Shown here: piece by piece, positions 22,201 to 33,721 of the stretch
Layout: the number at the start of each line of letters is the position of its first letter
Position numbering within the stretch: position 1 is the first letter of the stretch
NCBI GenBank assembly: GCA_963580285.1
Contig: OY757011.1
Span: forward strand, 200,897,644 to 200,961,643
Length of the DNA: 64,000 bases
DNA from: Lucinisca nassula
Taxonomy: Eukaryota > Mollusca > Bivalvia > Lucinida > Lucinidae
Reading direction: 5' to 3'
Notes under the pieces: model-generated
Databases searched by the model: none
Told to the model about the DNA's origin: nothing
The model's input: the letters and a program-made list of their open reading frames with translations, nothing else
Program-made: the position numbers and the translations under genes

Positions 22201-22420
22201 CTGGTGTATGGGAATGTGTGGCGGCGGTAAAACGTTTCCCTGCCCAACATCATAGTGTAGATTATATTTTCTTGTCCTTTGGGATCATTGATTCCATTGT
22301 GGAAGTTTGATAATATCTTAGGGTCACTGATGAGGCCTAATTGGACGAAACTAGCAAGTCTGGCCCAGAAAACATGTTCACACCATATTTTCAGTTCTGT
22401 GGTGTACTCCTTGCATATTA
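19262..22420. repeat. dispersed repeat present twice, first copy split by a TIR element
   Basis: GATTATATTTTCTTG...GGGATCATTGATTCCATTGT...GGGTCACTGATGAGGCCTAA occurs at 19262-19380 and again at 22260-22376. The second copy runs on uninterrupted into CAGTTCTGTGGTGTACTCC (about 22390-22412). In the first copy the continuation CAGTTCTGTGGTGTAATCC (about 22134) lies beyond the 2.7-kb insertion. Confidence 0.75.
19389..22107. mobile_element. TIR element with two internal tandem arrays
   Basis: The ends are ATGCCCCCGG (19389) and CCGGGGGCAT (22098-22107), with an end hairpin GGAATCTAAGAGATTC. Array 1 (about 19470-20190) has diverged units of 140-170 bp with TTAACATTGGGCATAACTTT, TTCATATTTCACATGTG and GACCTTGA. 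Array 2 (about 20200-21860) has about 12 units of roughly 131 bp with CAAGGTCACTGTGGCTATTT, AGAAAAACTTTGTCATCGC and CACACAAATGTTCCTTATGA. Type 1 units return at 21870-22100. No transposase; presumably non-autonomous, and Helitron-like non-autonomous elements (HINEs) with tandem cores are one possible relation. Confidence 0.75.
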
Positions 22421-22509
22421 AAGGGGATCACAATTCTATAGGCATGATTTCGTGGTGGAAATACAACTTTAAGGACCTTATGGTTGCAACTCTGTTGGCT
22501 CTGTCCAAC

Positions 22510-22590
22510 TGAAAAAAGGGGTCTACTCTAAAAGGGGAACAATTTGCTCCTCAAGGGGTCTACTCTAAAAGGGAAGAATTTGCTCCCCAC
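22510..22590. repeat. short GGGGTCTACTCTAAAAGGG duplication
   Basis: GGGGTCTACTCTAAAAGGG occurs twice, 49 bp apart, each followed by AA(C/G)AATTTGCTCC. Confidence 0.8.
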
Positions 22591-22848
22591 TCCCTTAAGG
22601 CGTATCTATTTCCCTTATGGGGAACTTATAACAGCCGCAGTCATTTTCGCAAATTTTACGTCTTGCAATGCCATTATGGAGTAAGTCCATGGGGCCATGG
22701 AAACGAAAAACAACAGAACATAATAGTCCTTGGGCTGGCCATAGACCCCCCTCCCCCCCCCCAGGGGGATTTTTGTACACTATGATTTTCTGATACTACA
22801 TTATATAAGACACAAAATGAAACATGTTAGCCCTTTTAGAGTGGCAGC

Positions 22849-23062
22849 GTTACCGAGTAACACCCAGGTTACGTACGTTACCCTCAAAATAGCATTGAAA
22901 CCTCCTGATAATGTCGCCAACATGGTATGTACGTAATTTTTTGCATGCTGGCACATGTTTTTGTTGCTCTTTTAATGCACTAACTTATTTTAAGTATTCG
23001 TCTTATAAATACTACGAGGGTTTCCATGCGTTACATACGTTATTAAGTGTTACATGCGTTAC
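22849..23062. promoter_or_regulatory. left subterminal GTTAC palindrome sites
   Basis: GTTACCGAGTAAC at 22849-22861, GTTACGTACGTTAC at 22868-22881, GTTACATACGTTA at 23030-23042 and GTTACATGCGTTAC at 23049-23062. They are spaced like transposase-binding sites; the role is inferred. Confidence 0.65.
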
Positions 23063-23798
23063 TTTCTGGTATCACGCTGGCATTTTGACTATCATAAACT
23101 TTAAATTTTTTCAGTGAATAGGGCAAATTCACAGGAGTGCTCGTATTCTGGTCGCTTTCGCTTTTAGTGATTATGTGTTAACATTTAAAAAGATCGTGGG
23201 TACTCATAAGAGTGCTGCCTTGTTGTGGCAGTCTATTGAGTACAAGTAAGAATCAACCAGTACGTTGGTTACGAACACAACATAAATTGGATCAGAGATT
23301 AGATGATATGAGATTTTTCGCAGTACTTTTACAGTCGTAATGAAATACCATTTCAATATATAGGCATGTTATCTAAGCGTATTGACATATATTAATAATA
23401 ATCCGTGCCAATGCCGGAACAGCCAACCGTAAACTTTACGCGTACAATTTAATTTGTAGCGCTGTGTTTTTGGTGACGTCAAACGTCGGTTAAAGAAAAC
23501 CCCGCGAAGAAGACGTCATTCTGTCTTCTGCTTTCGATCGTTACAGGTCTCAAGCTGAAAACAACACATACCGTTGTATTTCCACTTTAATAGCTAAAAA
23601 CAAGTAGTTTTTAATTAAAATTTTAACTGTTTTCTCTCGCTGAGTTACTGTTTGAATTCAAGTGTTTAAAAATTGTTTTTTTTTTTAGATTTCTTCATAC
23701 TTTGTTATCTCTTTTAAAATGAAAAGGAGTGATTTGTCTATTTGATAGTGTCTATATCTGTCAACTTTTTCTGTCTGTATCAACCAATCCCATTGTGT

Positions 23799-23800
<2 letters not shown>

Positions 23801-23848
<48 letters not shown>

Positions 23849-23963
23849 CCAAGCAATCAATCAATCAATATAACAATCAATCAATCAATCAATCAGTCTG
23901 TCAGTCCGTCCGTCCGTCCGTCCATCCATCCATCCATCCATCCATCCATCCATCCATCCATCC

Positions 23964-24011
<48 letters not shown>
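23801..24011. repeat. compound microsatellite (AATC)n (CATC)n (TATC)n
   Basis: Successive AATC, GTCC/CATC and TATC tracts, upstream of the transposase-like gene. Confidence 0.95.
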
Positions 24012-24012
<1 letters not shown>

Positions 24013-24219
24013 GCCATGTAAATTAATCTAGTGTGTCTATCCACCTGTACATCTATTTGTTCTTCTCTCTACCTGCCTATTTGTCAGTCTGTCGTCGGTC
24101 TGCCTGCCTGTCTTACAGATAAATAATTGTGTTATTTTCTTTTTTCACACACATTATTTGTTATTATCGTTGCTTTTGTTTCAAATCAACACGTTTTTAC
24201 ATTTGTAAAATCTACAATC

Positions 24220-27200
24220 ATGGAAAAGCCAGTGGCTCTGAAGACAAAGCCTCAAGACAAAAAATCATCTAGGTCCAAAGGTACTGACGGGAGAGTTTGT
24301 ATTATTCACTTCTCCAGCACTGTGGAAGCAACTGTTACGCCTGCTACAGAGGAGACTTTCAAAAAAATCACATCAATAGCACAAAAAAGGTTCACTTTCT
24401 CAGATGTGACCCACAAACTCCCAGAAATATCGGAAAACATACCGAAAACTTTTGATGAGATGGTGCATGGGTATCACAGAAGGTGCTACCAGCTCTTTAC
24501 TCTTCTTCCAAAAGCTGGCAAGCGCAAGTGCAGTTCAACAGTGGCAGACGATGAGGTCCCTAGTACCTCAAAAAGGGGCAGGCCCTCTTTCACTGCATCA
24601 TCCGCCACGTCTACTGCGTTATTCCCTTCTGACAAATGTTTGTTCTGTGATAAACAATATATACAAGTCAACCGTAAGAAACAACTTCTGATTAAGTGTG
24701 TTACCCCAACAGCTGAAAATTCTATCAAGGCCGCTGCCGAAGCAAAGGGTGATGAAAAACTACTTTGTAAAGTACGCGGACAGGACTTGCGAGCAAGGGA
24801 AGCATGGTATCATAGCCATTTCCGGAAAAAATACACTCGAGATATAGGCGAAAGACACGTTACACACACAGATAGTGAATCCTCTCAGTCACAGGCAGCA
24901 CATAATGCTGCATTTCAATACATCAGCAAGTACATAGAGGATCATATACTAACTGGTGGAAACATAGAAAGGTTGTCAATGATTCGAGAAAGATATCTGA
25001 CATACATGTTAGAAAACTACCCAAAGTTCTATAATGAAAATTATAAAACTTACAAATTAAAAGACAAACTATGCAAGCATTTTGGAGAGAAGCTTGAATA
25101 CTGGCAACCCCGAAAGAAATCAGAACTTGTATATGCTGCTGACATAGAAGGTGAGGCTGTTGAGGCTGCATTTGAATTAGCAGCCTCAGATGAGAAGCGC
25201 CTCATTGAAAGTGCAGCTATAATAAGGAGACATATTAATGAAGGGAAACTGGAAAGTGAGCCAATGTCTTGGCCACCATCGGCTACCTGGTTGCTTTCTG
25301 GCGACAGACGACCACCAGAAATATTGTTGACATTTCTTGTCTATATCATAACTGGCAAACCTGTAAAACATGCAAGCCTGAAGTCCCAGCGTTATGCTCT
25401 GTCTTTTGCTGAAGACCTATGCTATGCCGCAACAAATGGCGACTGGATAATGCCAAAACACTTAACATTGCCTATGGCTGTAAGACATCTCACAGGTAGT
25501 GCTGAAGTTATAACAATTCTAAATCGGTATGGCCATGGACAGTCGTACTCGAAAACTCTCGAGCTGGAAACAGCAATGTGTAATTCTGTGACCTCATCAG
25601 AGTCGGTTTTACCCAGAAATATCTCTAGAGACAACAACTCTGTCATTCATTTGTGCTATGACAATTTTGATCTCGACGAAGAGACACCAACAGGTTGTGG
25701 AACTACTCATTCCACGCACGGAATTGTAATACAAGAGGTCTGTGATCCAGATAGAGCTTCAGTTGTTATTGAAACAGAGACAACACACAAATCAAAGGAC
25801 AGGTCAGTGACTCCCGTTGAGGTTCAGATACGACCATGTTATGCCAAACCAAAGGTAGACCCAACTTTTGACATTCAGACAAGTAAAGTAGATTATTCAT
25901 TTAAACAGACAGAAATGGAGAATTTCACATGGGTTATCTGTCGTGATATAGGCAGGTCTTTGGGTAGTCAGAAAGTTCCATCCTGGGCTGGATGGCTATC
26001 ACAAACTGCCCCTGAAAAGCATTGTGCAACTTCAAATGTCGAATATATGGCCCCACTAAATGAGTCAATAAACGAAAACTCAACAGTGCAATACATTCTG
26101 GAGCAGTCGCTTCAGGCGAGTGGTGAAGTCGGCCAGGAGTACGCTATTGTTACCTTCGACTTGGCTGTTGCCAAGAAAGCTTATGCACTAGTGTGGCAGT
26201 ATTCAGATAGGTTTAGTAAGATAGTAGTAAGAATGGGTGTCTTCCACACGATATGTTCCCTATTTGGAACTGTTGGCAAGATGATGAAAGGTAGTGGCTT
26301 TTCGGAAATTGTCATAGAGGCTGGTATTTGTGCCAGTGGTTCATTAGATAGAGTAATGACGGGCAAGCACTTTAACAGAGCTCTAAGGGTCCATAAGTTA
26401 CTGTTTGAAGCTTTGGAACGGCTTATGCTAGGCCGGTTTGAAGAAACGCATTCGCGTGAGGAATGTTTGTCGAAAGAGACAATCAAAACGCTAACAGATC
26501 TCATAGACTCTCCGTCAAAAGAGTTATTAGACATGGTGGAACAATCTGAAGAATTCAGAAATTACTTTGAAAAGTATCATGTGTTTAAATCAGAAGTTCT
26601 GAAGGGTGGTCATGGCAAAACAGCTCAATTCTGGGCACAGTACATGGATATTATCCAAATGGTGTTGACGCTTATCAGGGCTACAAAGGAAAACAACCTA
26701 GATTTGCATATTGCAGCTCTGTATTCTTTGTGTCCAATGTTCTTTGCATACGATCACGTCAACTATGCACGTTATGTACCTGTGTACCTGATGACATTGT
26801 TGAATTTGTCTGATACACATCCTGGATGTAGACAACTACTTGAACAAAATGGCTTTAGTGTGTCACGGTCATCTGTTCCTCGCTCCAGAAATGCTGTTGA
26901 CATCACTATTGAGCAAACTATCAATCGCCATGCCAAATCACAAGGTGGCATCATAGGCTTCAGCAGGAACTACGCTGCATATTACAGATGGTGCATTACC
27001 CGTCATATAAGAGCTCAGTATGTTGAAGCAACTCTTCGACATGTTTCTGAAAAAGTATCAAAGCCACACAAACACACTGAATGTTTCAAATGGCATGGAC
27101 ATGAGCTTACTACCACCATGCCGCTCTGCACTTGAGATGCACATACGAAGAGTGAATTATCAAGTGTTTGTCTGGATACACTCCCATGAAAACTATCCAG

Positions 27201-27427
27201 GCCTTCCAGATCTGGACAAAAGTGGATGGAACATAAATGGGGAGGAAATTGAGTATGTATGGGTGAAAGACAACTTGATCGTCCCTGAACAGCTAATCGA
27301 CATCTTATGTGAACAGCATTGCGAGGAAGAAGCAGATCAGGATACAGAGGATGGCGATGATGGCGAGGGATTTGAGATGACGAATATGGTTGATGAAGTT
27401 TTTGAAGATGACTCTGATGAGGATTAA
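24220..27427 (+). CDS. long transposase-like protein with N-terminal zinc-binding part, frameshifted end
   Basis: An intronless gene. I chose the ATG at 24220 because the residues upstream are hydrophobic and T-rich like the flanking DNA. The main frame runs to 27135 (971 codons). The remaining C-terminal part lies in another frame to 27427 (PPCRSALEMHIRRVNYQVFV, GLPDLDKSGW, acidic tail), so one small indel near 27100 splits it. Near residues 140-200: CLFCDKQY ... WYHSHFRKKY, a probable C2H2-type zinc site. Candidate acidic triad: Asp647 (VTFDLAVA), Asp845 (FFAYDHVNYARYVPVYL) and Glu898 (IEQTINRHA). The middle (RMGVFHTICSLFGTVGKMMK, GSLDRVMTGKHFNRALRVHK) resembles a large uncharacterised family I recall from cnidarians and molluscs. 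Position between TIRs supports a transposase; the superfamily is not settled. Confidence 0.65.
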
Positions 27428-27863
27428 TTATCTGTATGAGGCAAATCCTTTGAACCTTTGAGTAGTACGCGAAGAGCCGCTTATTTAACAAGTCAAGTGT
27501 TGAAGTGCGATCTGTGTGATTTATTGACTCAACAAAACTGTTTCTCCTCGTACAGTATGTCACAGGCTTTTCATGTGTAGTATGCTTACCATATACATGT
27601 GTGTTGTATTTATTGGAAATCAGAATCATTTATATCATTCTATGTACCAATTAGTTCGTTGGCAAAGGAGCCACATATCTTCATACTGTTTTATTTACTT
27701 GTAGATGTGTTCATGATCCACAGGGTCATGGTTAGAAATGAAAACCTGACTGATTTAACTCATTCTGTTATGATATTGGTGAAAATTAAATGTGTATGGA
27801 TATTTAAGTTTGACGGGAAAATGTCTCAACAGTAATGTTTAAATTATTCGTATGACGGCGTGT

Positions 27864-28806
27864 GTTACGTACGTGATTGCCTTTTTATTTATCATGTTTT
27901 AAAATAGAAAATATAACAAAAATTGCATATTTATACGAGCTGAATCCAGGACTCTTTCACGGCCCTGCTTCCACATAGACGGACATAGCGCTGAGTAAAA
28001 AATGTAAATATGTGATACTATGCTTGTGATTTTGTTGTATATAAGATATATATACAAGTGTACACTGTTAGTTTTCTTGGTTTTTGCATTGGAAGGTGTA
28101 TTGGTTTAAATACAAAGTGCCTTCACTTATCTTAATAGGTCTAGTGAAATTGAAAAAAAAATATAAAAAAATTGACCGTATTATGTATATCGCTTATATT
28201 TAAATGTCTGAACAACCTTGTGTTACGTACGTTACATTATTAGTATGCTGTTCAATGCAATAAGATATTTAAAAAAATCTAAACCAAACACTTACTGTTT
28301 CATATAAAAATATCTGCTTACTGCATTTGAAACACTTGGTTTAGATTGCTTCACTTTTACCATTTGATTCAATTTGTAATGTCGTTAGGATCCTATTGCA
28401 AATATGTTATTAATTTGGGTCACCATGTTCAACAGCCAATAACTCAAAAAGTAAAAATGTTAGAAACATAATGTTTGTAGTTTTGAAAATGTTAATGTTT
28501 TTTCTTTAAGAAAAAAAAATAATTGTGATCAAAATTTCATTTCAACAGTTTTTAGGACGGACTTTATTAGACCCATTTACCATTTTTATACTATTTAATG
28601 GTAAAATGTAACATACGTAACGCCAAAGAAGATTGTATATGTGTTCAACTGCCCCTAATATGCGACACAGCCATTGCTGACTTCCATTAATTAACCAATT
28701 CTGAAAGTTTATTATATCTTCCAATTTTTTTCTGAAACTCAATATACCTACTTGATTTTTCGATTTTTTGACTGGTAACGTATGTAACAGGCTGTTACAG
28801 CGTAAC
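27864..28806. promoter_or_regulatory. right subterminal GTTAC palindrome sites
   Basis: GTTACGTACGTG at 27864, GTTACGTACGTTAC at 28222-28235 (same 14 bases as on the left), GTAACATACGTAAC at 28608-28621, GTAACGTATGTAAC at 28775-28788 and GTTACAGCGTAAC at 28794-28806. The last two mirror the order and distance of the first two sites on the left. Confidence 0.65.
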
Positions 28807-28974
28807 GCTGCCATTCTCAGATGGCTAACATCTTGCAAAATGCTCGCAAGACAATAGGCTTCAAGAAAAATATGGTCTACAAAAATCCCCCTGGGGGGGG
28901 GGGGGGGGAGGTAAACCATATCTGGCCAGCGGCCTATAACTACTACTACTCACAAAGCGTGGCTGGCTGTGGTA

Positions 28975-29255
28975 GCTCAGTCGGATGCAGTCTGACTGGT
29001 GATAAGGAAGACTCGGGTTCGATACCTACCGGGGCCGGCAACATTCTTTCGTGGAGATTATGAAATCTTTTCTATGGTCATTCTCTCCCTTCCGCTGATT
29101 CAGGAAGGGCAGGGGTCAGTTTTGGGCGATAGAATGTGCACTGAACTGGTAAACCGCTTACGGATAAGCCTGCTCAGGAAAAGCGTGGGTAGGTACACTG
29201 ACAGGCCCAAACATGACCTAAATCAGTGTTGACTGGGCCGTTAAATACAATTAAA
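28975..29255 (+). repeat. SINE-D, tRNA-headed
   Basis: A-box TGGTAGCTCAGTCGG and B-box GGTTCGATACC, then TGAACTGGTAAACCGCTTAC and the end TGACTGGGCCGTTAAATACA. It lies about 50 bp outside the 6.2-kb transposon. Confidence 0.8.
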
Positions 29256-29407
29256 CAAAACTTGCAAAGTTTACTTCACACAGGTAGGAACAGATTTATA
29301 TATTCTGAACAGCTTTCGGTACACTGATAGCTCTAATAGTACGTATATGTAAATGTTGGAAAGACAGAGAACGTTATTTTCTTTATTTATAAAGATTGCT
29401 GGGTGTA

Positions 29408-29625
29408 ACGGGCCTCCGTGGCCTAGTGGATGAGAGTGCTGACTCTTAATCATTAGGTCTCTCAACGCTGTAGGTTTGAGCATGGCTCAGGTCACATAAT
29501 GAGAAGTTCTACAACGGAAGGTCAGGAGGTTTTTCATCGAGTATTCCAGTTTTCTCTCACCTCTGATTAACGATTGGCTTGATGTGAGTGAAATAGTCTT
29601 GAAAGGATCGTAAAACCAAACATAA
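29408..29625 (+). repeat. SINE-B, tRNA-headed
   Basis: Head GGCCTCCGTGGCCTAGTGGA, body TATTCCAGTTTTCTCTCACC, 3' end GTCTTGAAAGGATCGTAAAA with A-rich tail. Confidence 0.8.
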
Positions 29626-29639
29626 AAAAGATCGCTGGG

Positions 29640-30170
29640 TGTGTAAAATCATTTTCATGTCGTTGCTAATAGAATTAACGTCAGTGCCAAGGTCGAACCT
29701 TCCAACTCTTCCAAATATATAAAATATTTAGGGAGCGAAACAAAGTCAAAACGTTGATAGGTCGTTGTTTATTGTTCTTGAGCCCAGCACAGATAGCAAT
29801 AGTTTCTGTTCAAAAACTCCATGACTACAAAGTGACCTGCCACCAGTTACAGACTAAGTTGTTAAAAGATTTTTTGGCGCATTCGATGGGAGCTATTGTA
29901 TCTGATAAGCCGAGAGTGGTGTTCTTTATTTCCACTCAATACTTGACGTTTTACTAATCAGTTTCTTTTACAATTATATTGGGATCCAGAAAGATATACA
30001 ATAGGATTGCAAATTTCAGGTTTTTGCGGAGGTACCGCTCAAAGAAACTGCCGAGGTTTAAGATACAGTCTGATTCGCAGCACTTTTTTTTTCTGGGCAG
30101 GCTTAGATCTTCCTAGGCGGTTCAGCAATACTTCAAAGTTCGGTCGGTTTCAGCTCATGCAGTCCAATAT
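29640..30170. other. no gene seen
   Basis: Unique-looking DNA without a supported coding or RNA signal; short frames are not convincing. Confidence 0.4.
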
Positions 30171-30177
30171 ATTGCCC

Positions 30178-30425
30178 CAAGGTCTGATCGGCCCCCGTCC
30201 ATCGGAGATTGAAGAAATAGATTGGGTTGCATGATGCTTCCACGCAGAGCTGATACCGGCCGCAAATGAGCAGTGTTAAATCGCCTAGAAGTTCTAAGCC
30301 TGCCCAGTAAAAGTGGCTCGAGTCGGACCATTTATGCATTTCAACCATTTAGTTTCATTGGACGACAGATTGGCAACGTCTCAAAAAAGACTCGTACAGC
30401 GTTAACAGGGACGTTAACAACAAAT
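30178..30425 (+). repeat. SINE-M copy
   Basis: GGCCCCCGTCCATCGGAGAT, GATGCTTCCACGCAGAGCTG, CCTGCCCAGTAAAAGTGGCT, end AACAGGGACGTTAACAAC. Confidence 0.8.
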
Positions 30426-30439
30426 GAAATAGATAACAA

Positions 30440-31335
30440 AGGCCCTAATAGAAGGCCTGATGACTTAGGAAAAATCTTTTTATATACCCGTTTGAAAAAC
30501 AACAACAACAAAAAAAAGGTCGAATTAAGTTATGGGGCCGGTGTCTGTCCGTCCGTTCGTAAACTTTTTTTCGTTTCCGTATAACTCCTACTGTAAAGTT
30601 TTCATCCGATCAAGTCTAAAATGTGTATGTAGTAAGGCTAAGATGTGAAGATGTGCCTTAAGTTTCGAGAATTACTGTCCACCAAATATTAACAGAGTTA
30701 TGACCTATGAAAAATTCGGTTTACATTTTCGTTTGGTTAAGTTTTGTGCTATACACGTGTAAACCATATGTAAGATACATTTAGTTTATACTTGCCATGG
30801 CGTTAAACAATTTACCACAGAATACTCATCACTACCTACCCCTCCTGATACCAAGGTCACAGACTTCGAAATTTTATATACACGTTTTGTATTAAAACAT
30901 AGAAGTGGAGGCAATGATCAGGAATCGTTACAATCAACCCACAGCTCCCATCAGAGACACCAAAGGGAAAGACACAAAAACATGAAACAACAGACCCTAA
31001 TGGAAACACCAACAGCGGAAAGCCAAAAGGACAGTTACTTTCCCATAAAATGGCCAATAGGCTATCCAAAATAAAATTACATAAGCGACACAAACATCCA
31101 AAGACCAGCCATAACAAAACAAACCGCGACAGAAGAACCGCCTTGGAACGGTCAGCGGAAACGAATTCCACTTGGGAGCTTAAAACGATTTTACGTGGCC
31201 ACAATCCTGTCCCTCTTACTTCCGTCGCGATTTAGACAAATAATTTGCTCAGTCCGTATGAAGGCCTCCAAACTTCAGACAAACCATAACAAAAATATAC
31301 CGCGACAGAAGAACCGCCTTGGAACGTTTAAAGTT
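30440..31335. repeat. dispersed repeats, no gene
   Basis: 30440-30860 contains a GTCTGTCCGTCCGTTCG-type dispersed repeat. ACCGCGACAGAAGAACCGCC occurs at 31121 and again at 31296, so this part is repetitive. Open frames on both strands across it are not credible genes. Confidence 0.5.
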
Positions 31336-31802
31336 TATTATTTTTATTAAAAAAATGCATTAAGTGGGATAATGATATCAGCTGGCTCAAATCAGAATGT
31401 AGACTGACAAGACCAAACCTATTGGATGCTTTTTGAAAGCAGCCAACTTGTTTCTTTTTTAATCATCACGTTATAATGATAATAATAATAATAACGTCTT
31501 TATTTAAAGAGGATGACATATTAAGCAATGCAATTACTTATCTAACATATGGTCCTCTATATCTAAAACAAGCAAATGCAATTTATGAACAATGTGACTG
31601 TACAATATATACATATTTATACAACTTGGCAAGACTACATTTAAAACATCTAGGAGGTCTCGGTATAGTTCATCAACGACCTTTGAGAGTTCAAAGATTA
31701 AGCGTGACAAGACTATTCCATTTTTTAGGGGAAGCAGGTTTCGGACAACATTTACACTTGCTTTTAAATAGATAGGCTAATGTTTTGACATTGCCATCAT
31801 GT

Positions 31803-31897
31803 AAATGTCTTGGCTTAGTGGTTTCGTGTAATGCTCAGCACTGCGAGTCAAACTAGAACCTTTCAACCGAGTAGGGTTCGAGTCCCAGTGGCATACA
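31803..31897 (+). other. tRNA-like module of element A2
   Basis: A-box TGGCTTAGTGG and B-box GGTTCGAGTCC match the Pol III consensus. The 5' ATGTC and 3' GGCAT can pair as part of an acceptor stem. A T6 run follows. It is homologous in position to 4598-4684. Confidence 0.6.
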
Positions 31898-32209
31898 TAT
31901 TTTTTATATTATGTTTTATTTAATTTTCATCTTTAATGTTTACAGTTAGTTTCTTTATTTGTATTTTTCATATTTTATCTTTTGGTTCCCTTTTTATTTT
32001 AAACAATTATATTTTATTTCATTTTATAATGTTCAGATACATTTCAACAAAGCATTCAAACATGAAGCTTCGCCTTCACTGACAGTATATCATAATGGCA
32101 TCCATCTTACTAACATTTTTGATAATTTTACTAGAATCCGAGCCACAACGATTCCCTTGCGCTCGTTTCATTTTCCAATAAGATGAATATATACATCTAG
32201 GATGATGGC

Positions 32210-32790
32210 CGTGGCACGTCCATCGGGGTTTTGAGAAACAGATCGGGCTGTACGATGCTTTTTAACAGAGCAGAAATTGATCGCACATGAATAATAGTAA
32301 ATCGCTTAGTAAATCTAATGCTGCCCGGCAGGCGAGGTGTTATGAGTTGGCCCGTTCATTCATATAACCCCTTTTGGTTTCATTTGGAGGGCAGGGTTTG
32401 AGATGTCATTTCTTTACAAAAGCATGCCTATACAAAAATATTAGAAATATTTACTACCAGAAGAACGAAAATTTTGATGAAAATTTACAATATTTATTTC
32501 TTATTTTGGTTCCAAACATAGATTGTGGGCACTCATTAGAACCGCCTCGACGAAGCAGTTCTAACGAGTATCCACAATCTATTTTTTAGTGCAGGTATAA
32601 AGAAAATATTGTTTACCCCTATAAACCCAAGTTTTACCATATGAAAGTCGGGTTTGGTGATGTCATAATTATAAAGGCGTGTTTTTGTGATGTCATCTCA
32701 ATGTCGGGTAGAACCCTACAGAATTGGTAGAAACGTCTCCAAAATGGACGGAGACGATAAACCGCCAATCAAACAAACAAACCAATATCT
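32210..32790 (+). repeat. SINE-M split by a hairpin MITE
   Basis: The SINE head at 32210-32410 (CACGTCCATCGGGGTTTTGA...) stops at TTTGAGATGTCATTTC. Its 3' part resumes at about 32692 (GATGTCATCTCAATGTCGGG) and ends ACGGAGACGATAAACCGCCA. Between lies a MITE with AAAAGCATGCCTATACAAAA, hairpin 32517-32582 and AAGGCGTGTTTTTGTGATG. Confidence 0.8.
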
Positions 32791-33099
32791 TGTGTGACCC
32801 ACTTTTATGATTTACGCGGTAAACGCGTGATCACATTTACGAAAAATGTCTAGGAAAAGTAAAAAAAAGTAATAATACATAAATAAAAACCTCCCCCAAG
32901 ACTTGAACCCTGGTCCTCCATGTTGGCGGACGCGTTATTAGACACTCTCGACTATACTTCTATGTTACATAAGATTAATAATAAGGCGGTAGCTATCGCC
33001 AAGTGTAAAAATACCAATTAAAGGCGATTTACCTAAAATATGGACGAGACCAAAATTAAAAGTGCAGTCACGTCTCACTACGTTTTGAACGACTATACA

Positions 33100-33720
33100 T
33101 TTACGGTAATAACAATGTGTTTTAAACGAAATAAATACTATTCAGCGGTATTTAAAAACATTGTAAAAGTATTCAGATAAAAGAATGAACATTTGATATT
33201 ATTTTGGCTAAAAGCTGTAAAAACGTTATGAGAAATATTTGTTTTCTTAAAAATGATAATAGCTACGTGTTATAATTGATAAATAAAATGTAATCTTAAT
33301 ATGTCTTGCTTGAGAACTATTTAAAACCTCATCACAGTTGAACATTGATTGCACTTATTCCTATGTTATTGCACTGTATATTGATTTTAACAGACATGGC
33401 TAGCTAAAATAAACTATTCGAAATTTCGATTTGGATTGAGTAATAAGACAAGTGTTTGCCCTCTGACAGTCGATCTCTCTCACTGAGGATTTCTGTGCAT
33501 ATTCATCGTTCCAAATCAGCAAATAACTGTGGCTAGGCACCCGACAAAGAGAGAGCATGTCTGAAGATGTCAACAACAGACACGTATATGCTGAATCGGA
33601 ACGGCAAGCACAACAATTGTGCTGCAAATATTGAAACTGATATTTCTTAAAAAAAAAAAAAAGCTTTGAAAAAGGTTTGAAATTCGATACCAAGTCCCTT
33701 GAAAACCTTTTTTTGTATAA
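33100..33720. other. AT-rich, no gene seen
   Basis: A poly(A) stretch at 33650-33662. The minus-strand frames here lack any recognisable domain. Confidence 0.4.
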
Positions 33721-33721
33721 A

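Larger units (their letters stand above)
22742..28921 (+). mobile_element. 6.2-kb DNA transposon with GTTACGTACGTTAC subterminal sites
   Basis: Inverted ends: left ...ACCCCCC, a C tract, AGGGGGATTTTTGTA (22744-22778); right TACAAAAATCCCCCT, a G tract, GAGGT (28877-28912). The flanking CTGGCCA at 22735-22741 and 28922-28928 is a likely 7-8 bp target duplication, though it is nearly palindromic and so ambiguous. Just inside each end are paired palindromic sites. The interior carries one long transposase-like gene and a large microsatellite block. The flanks between gene and ends (22.8-24.1 and 27.4-28.8 kb) hold no other gene that I can support. Confidence 0.75.
31664..33097. mobile_element. 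element A2, internally deleted Tc1-like derivative
   Basis: TIRs TATAGTTCATCAA (31664) and, from 33097 on the other strand, TATAGTCGTTCAA, with TA at each end. The left part follows element A into its third exon (GAAGCTTCGCCTTCACTGAC at about 32064), then jumps near 32098 to exon 1 sequence (GATTCCCTTGCGCTCGTTTC). The rest of the transposase is missing. Later a SINE-M and a MITE entered it. Confidence 0.8.

Noticed and set aside
24127..24219. Upstream extension of the long transposase-like gene as a signal peptide
   Set aside because: The hydrophobic stretch comes from T-rich flanking DNA and the next ATG (24220) begins a typical charged, nuclear-type N-terminus.
28980..29040. tRNA gene on the plus strand
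   Set aside because: Head of another SINE-D copy followed by the SINE body.
30857..31235. Open frames on both strands
   Set aside because: The segment contains a dispersed repeat (part of it recurs at 31296), which explains the open frames.
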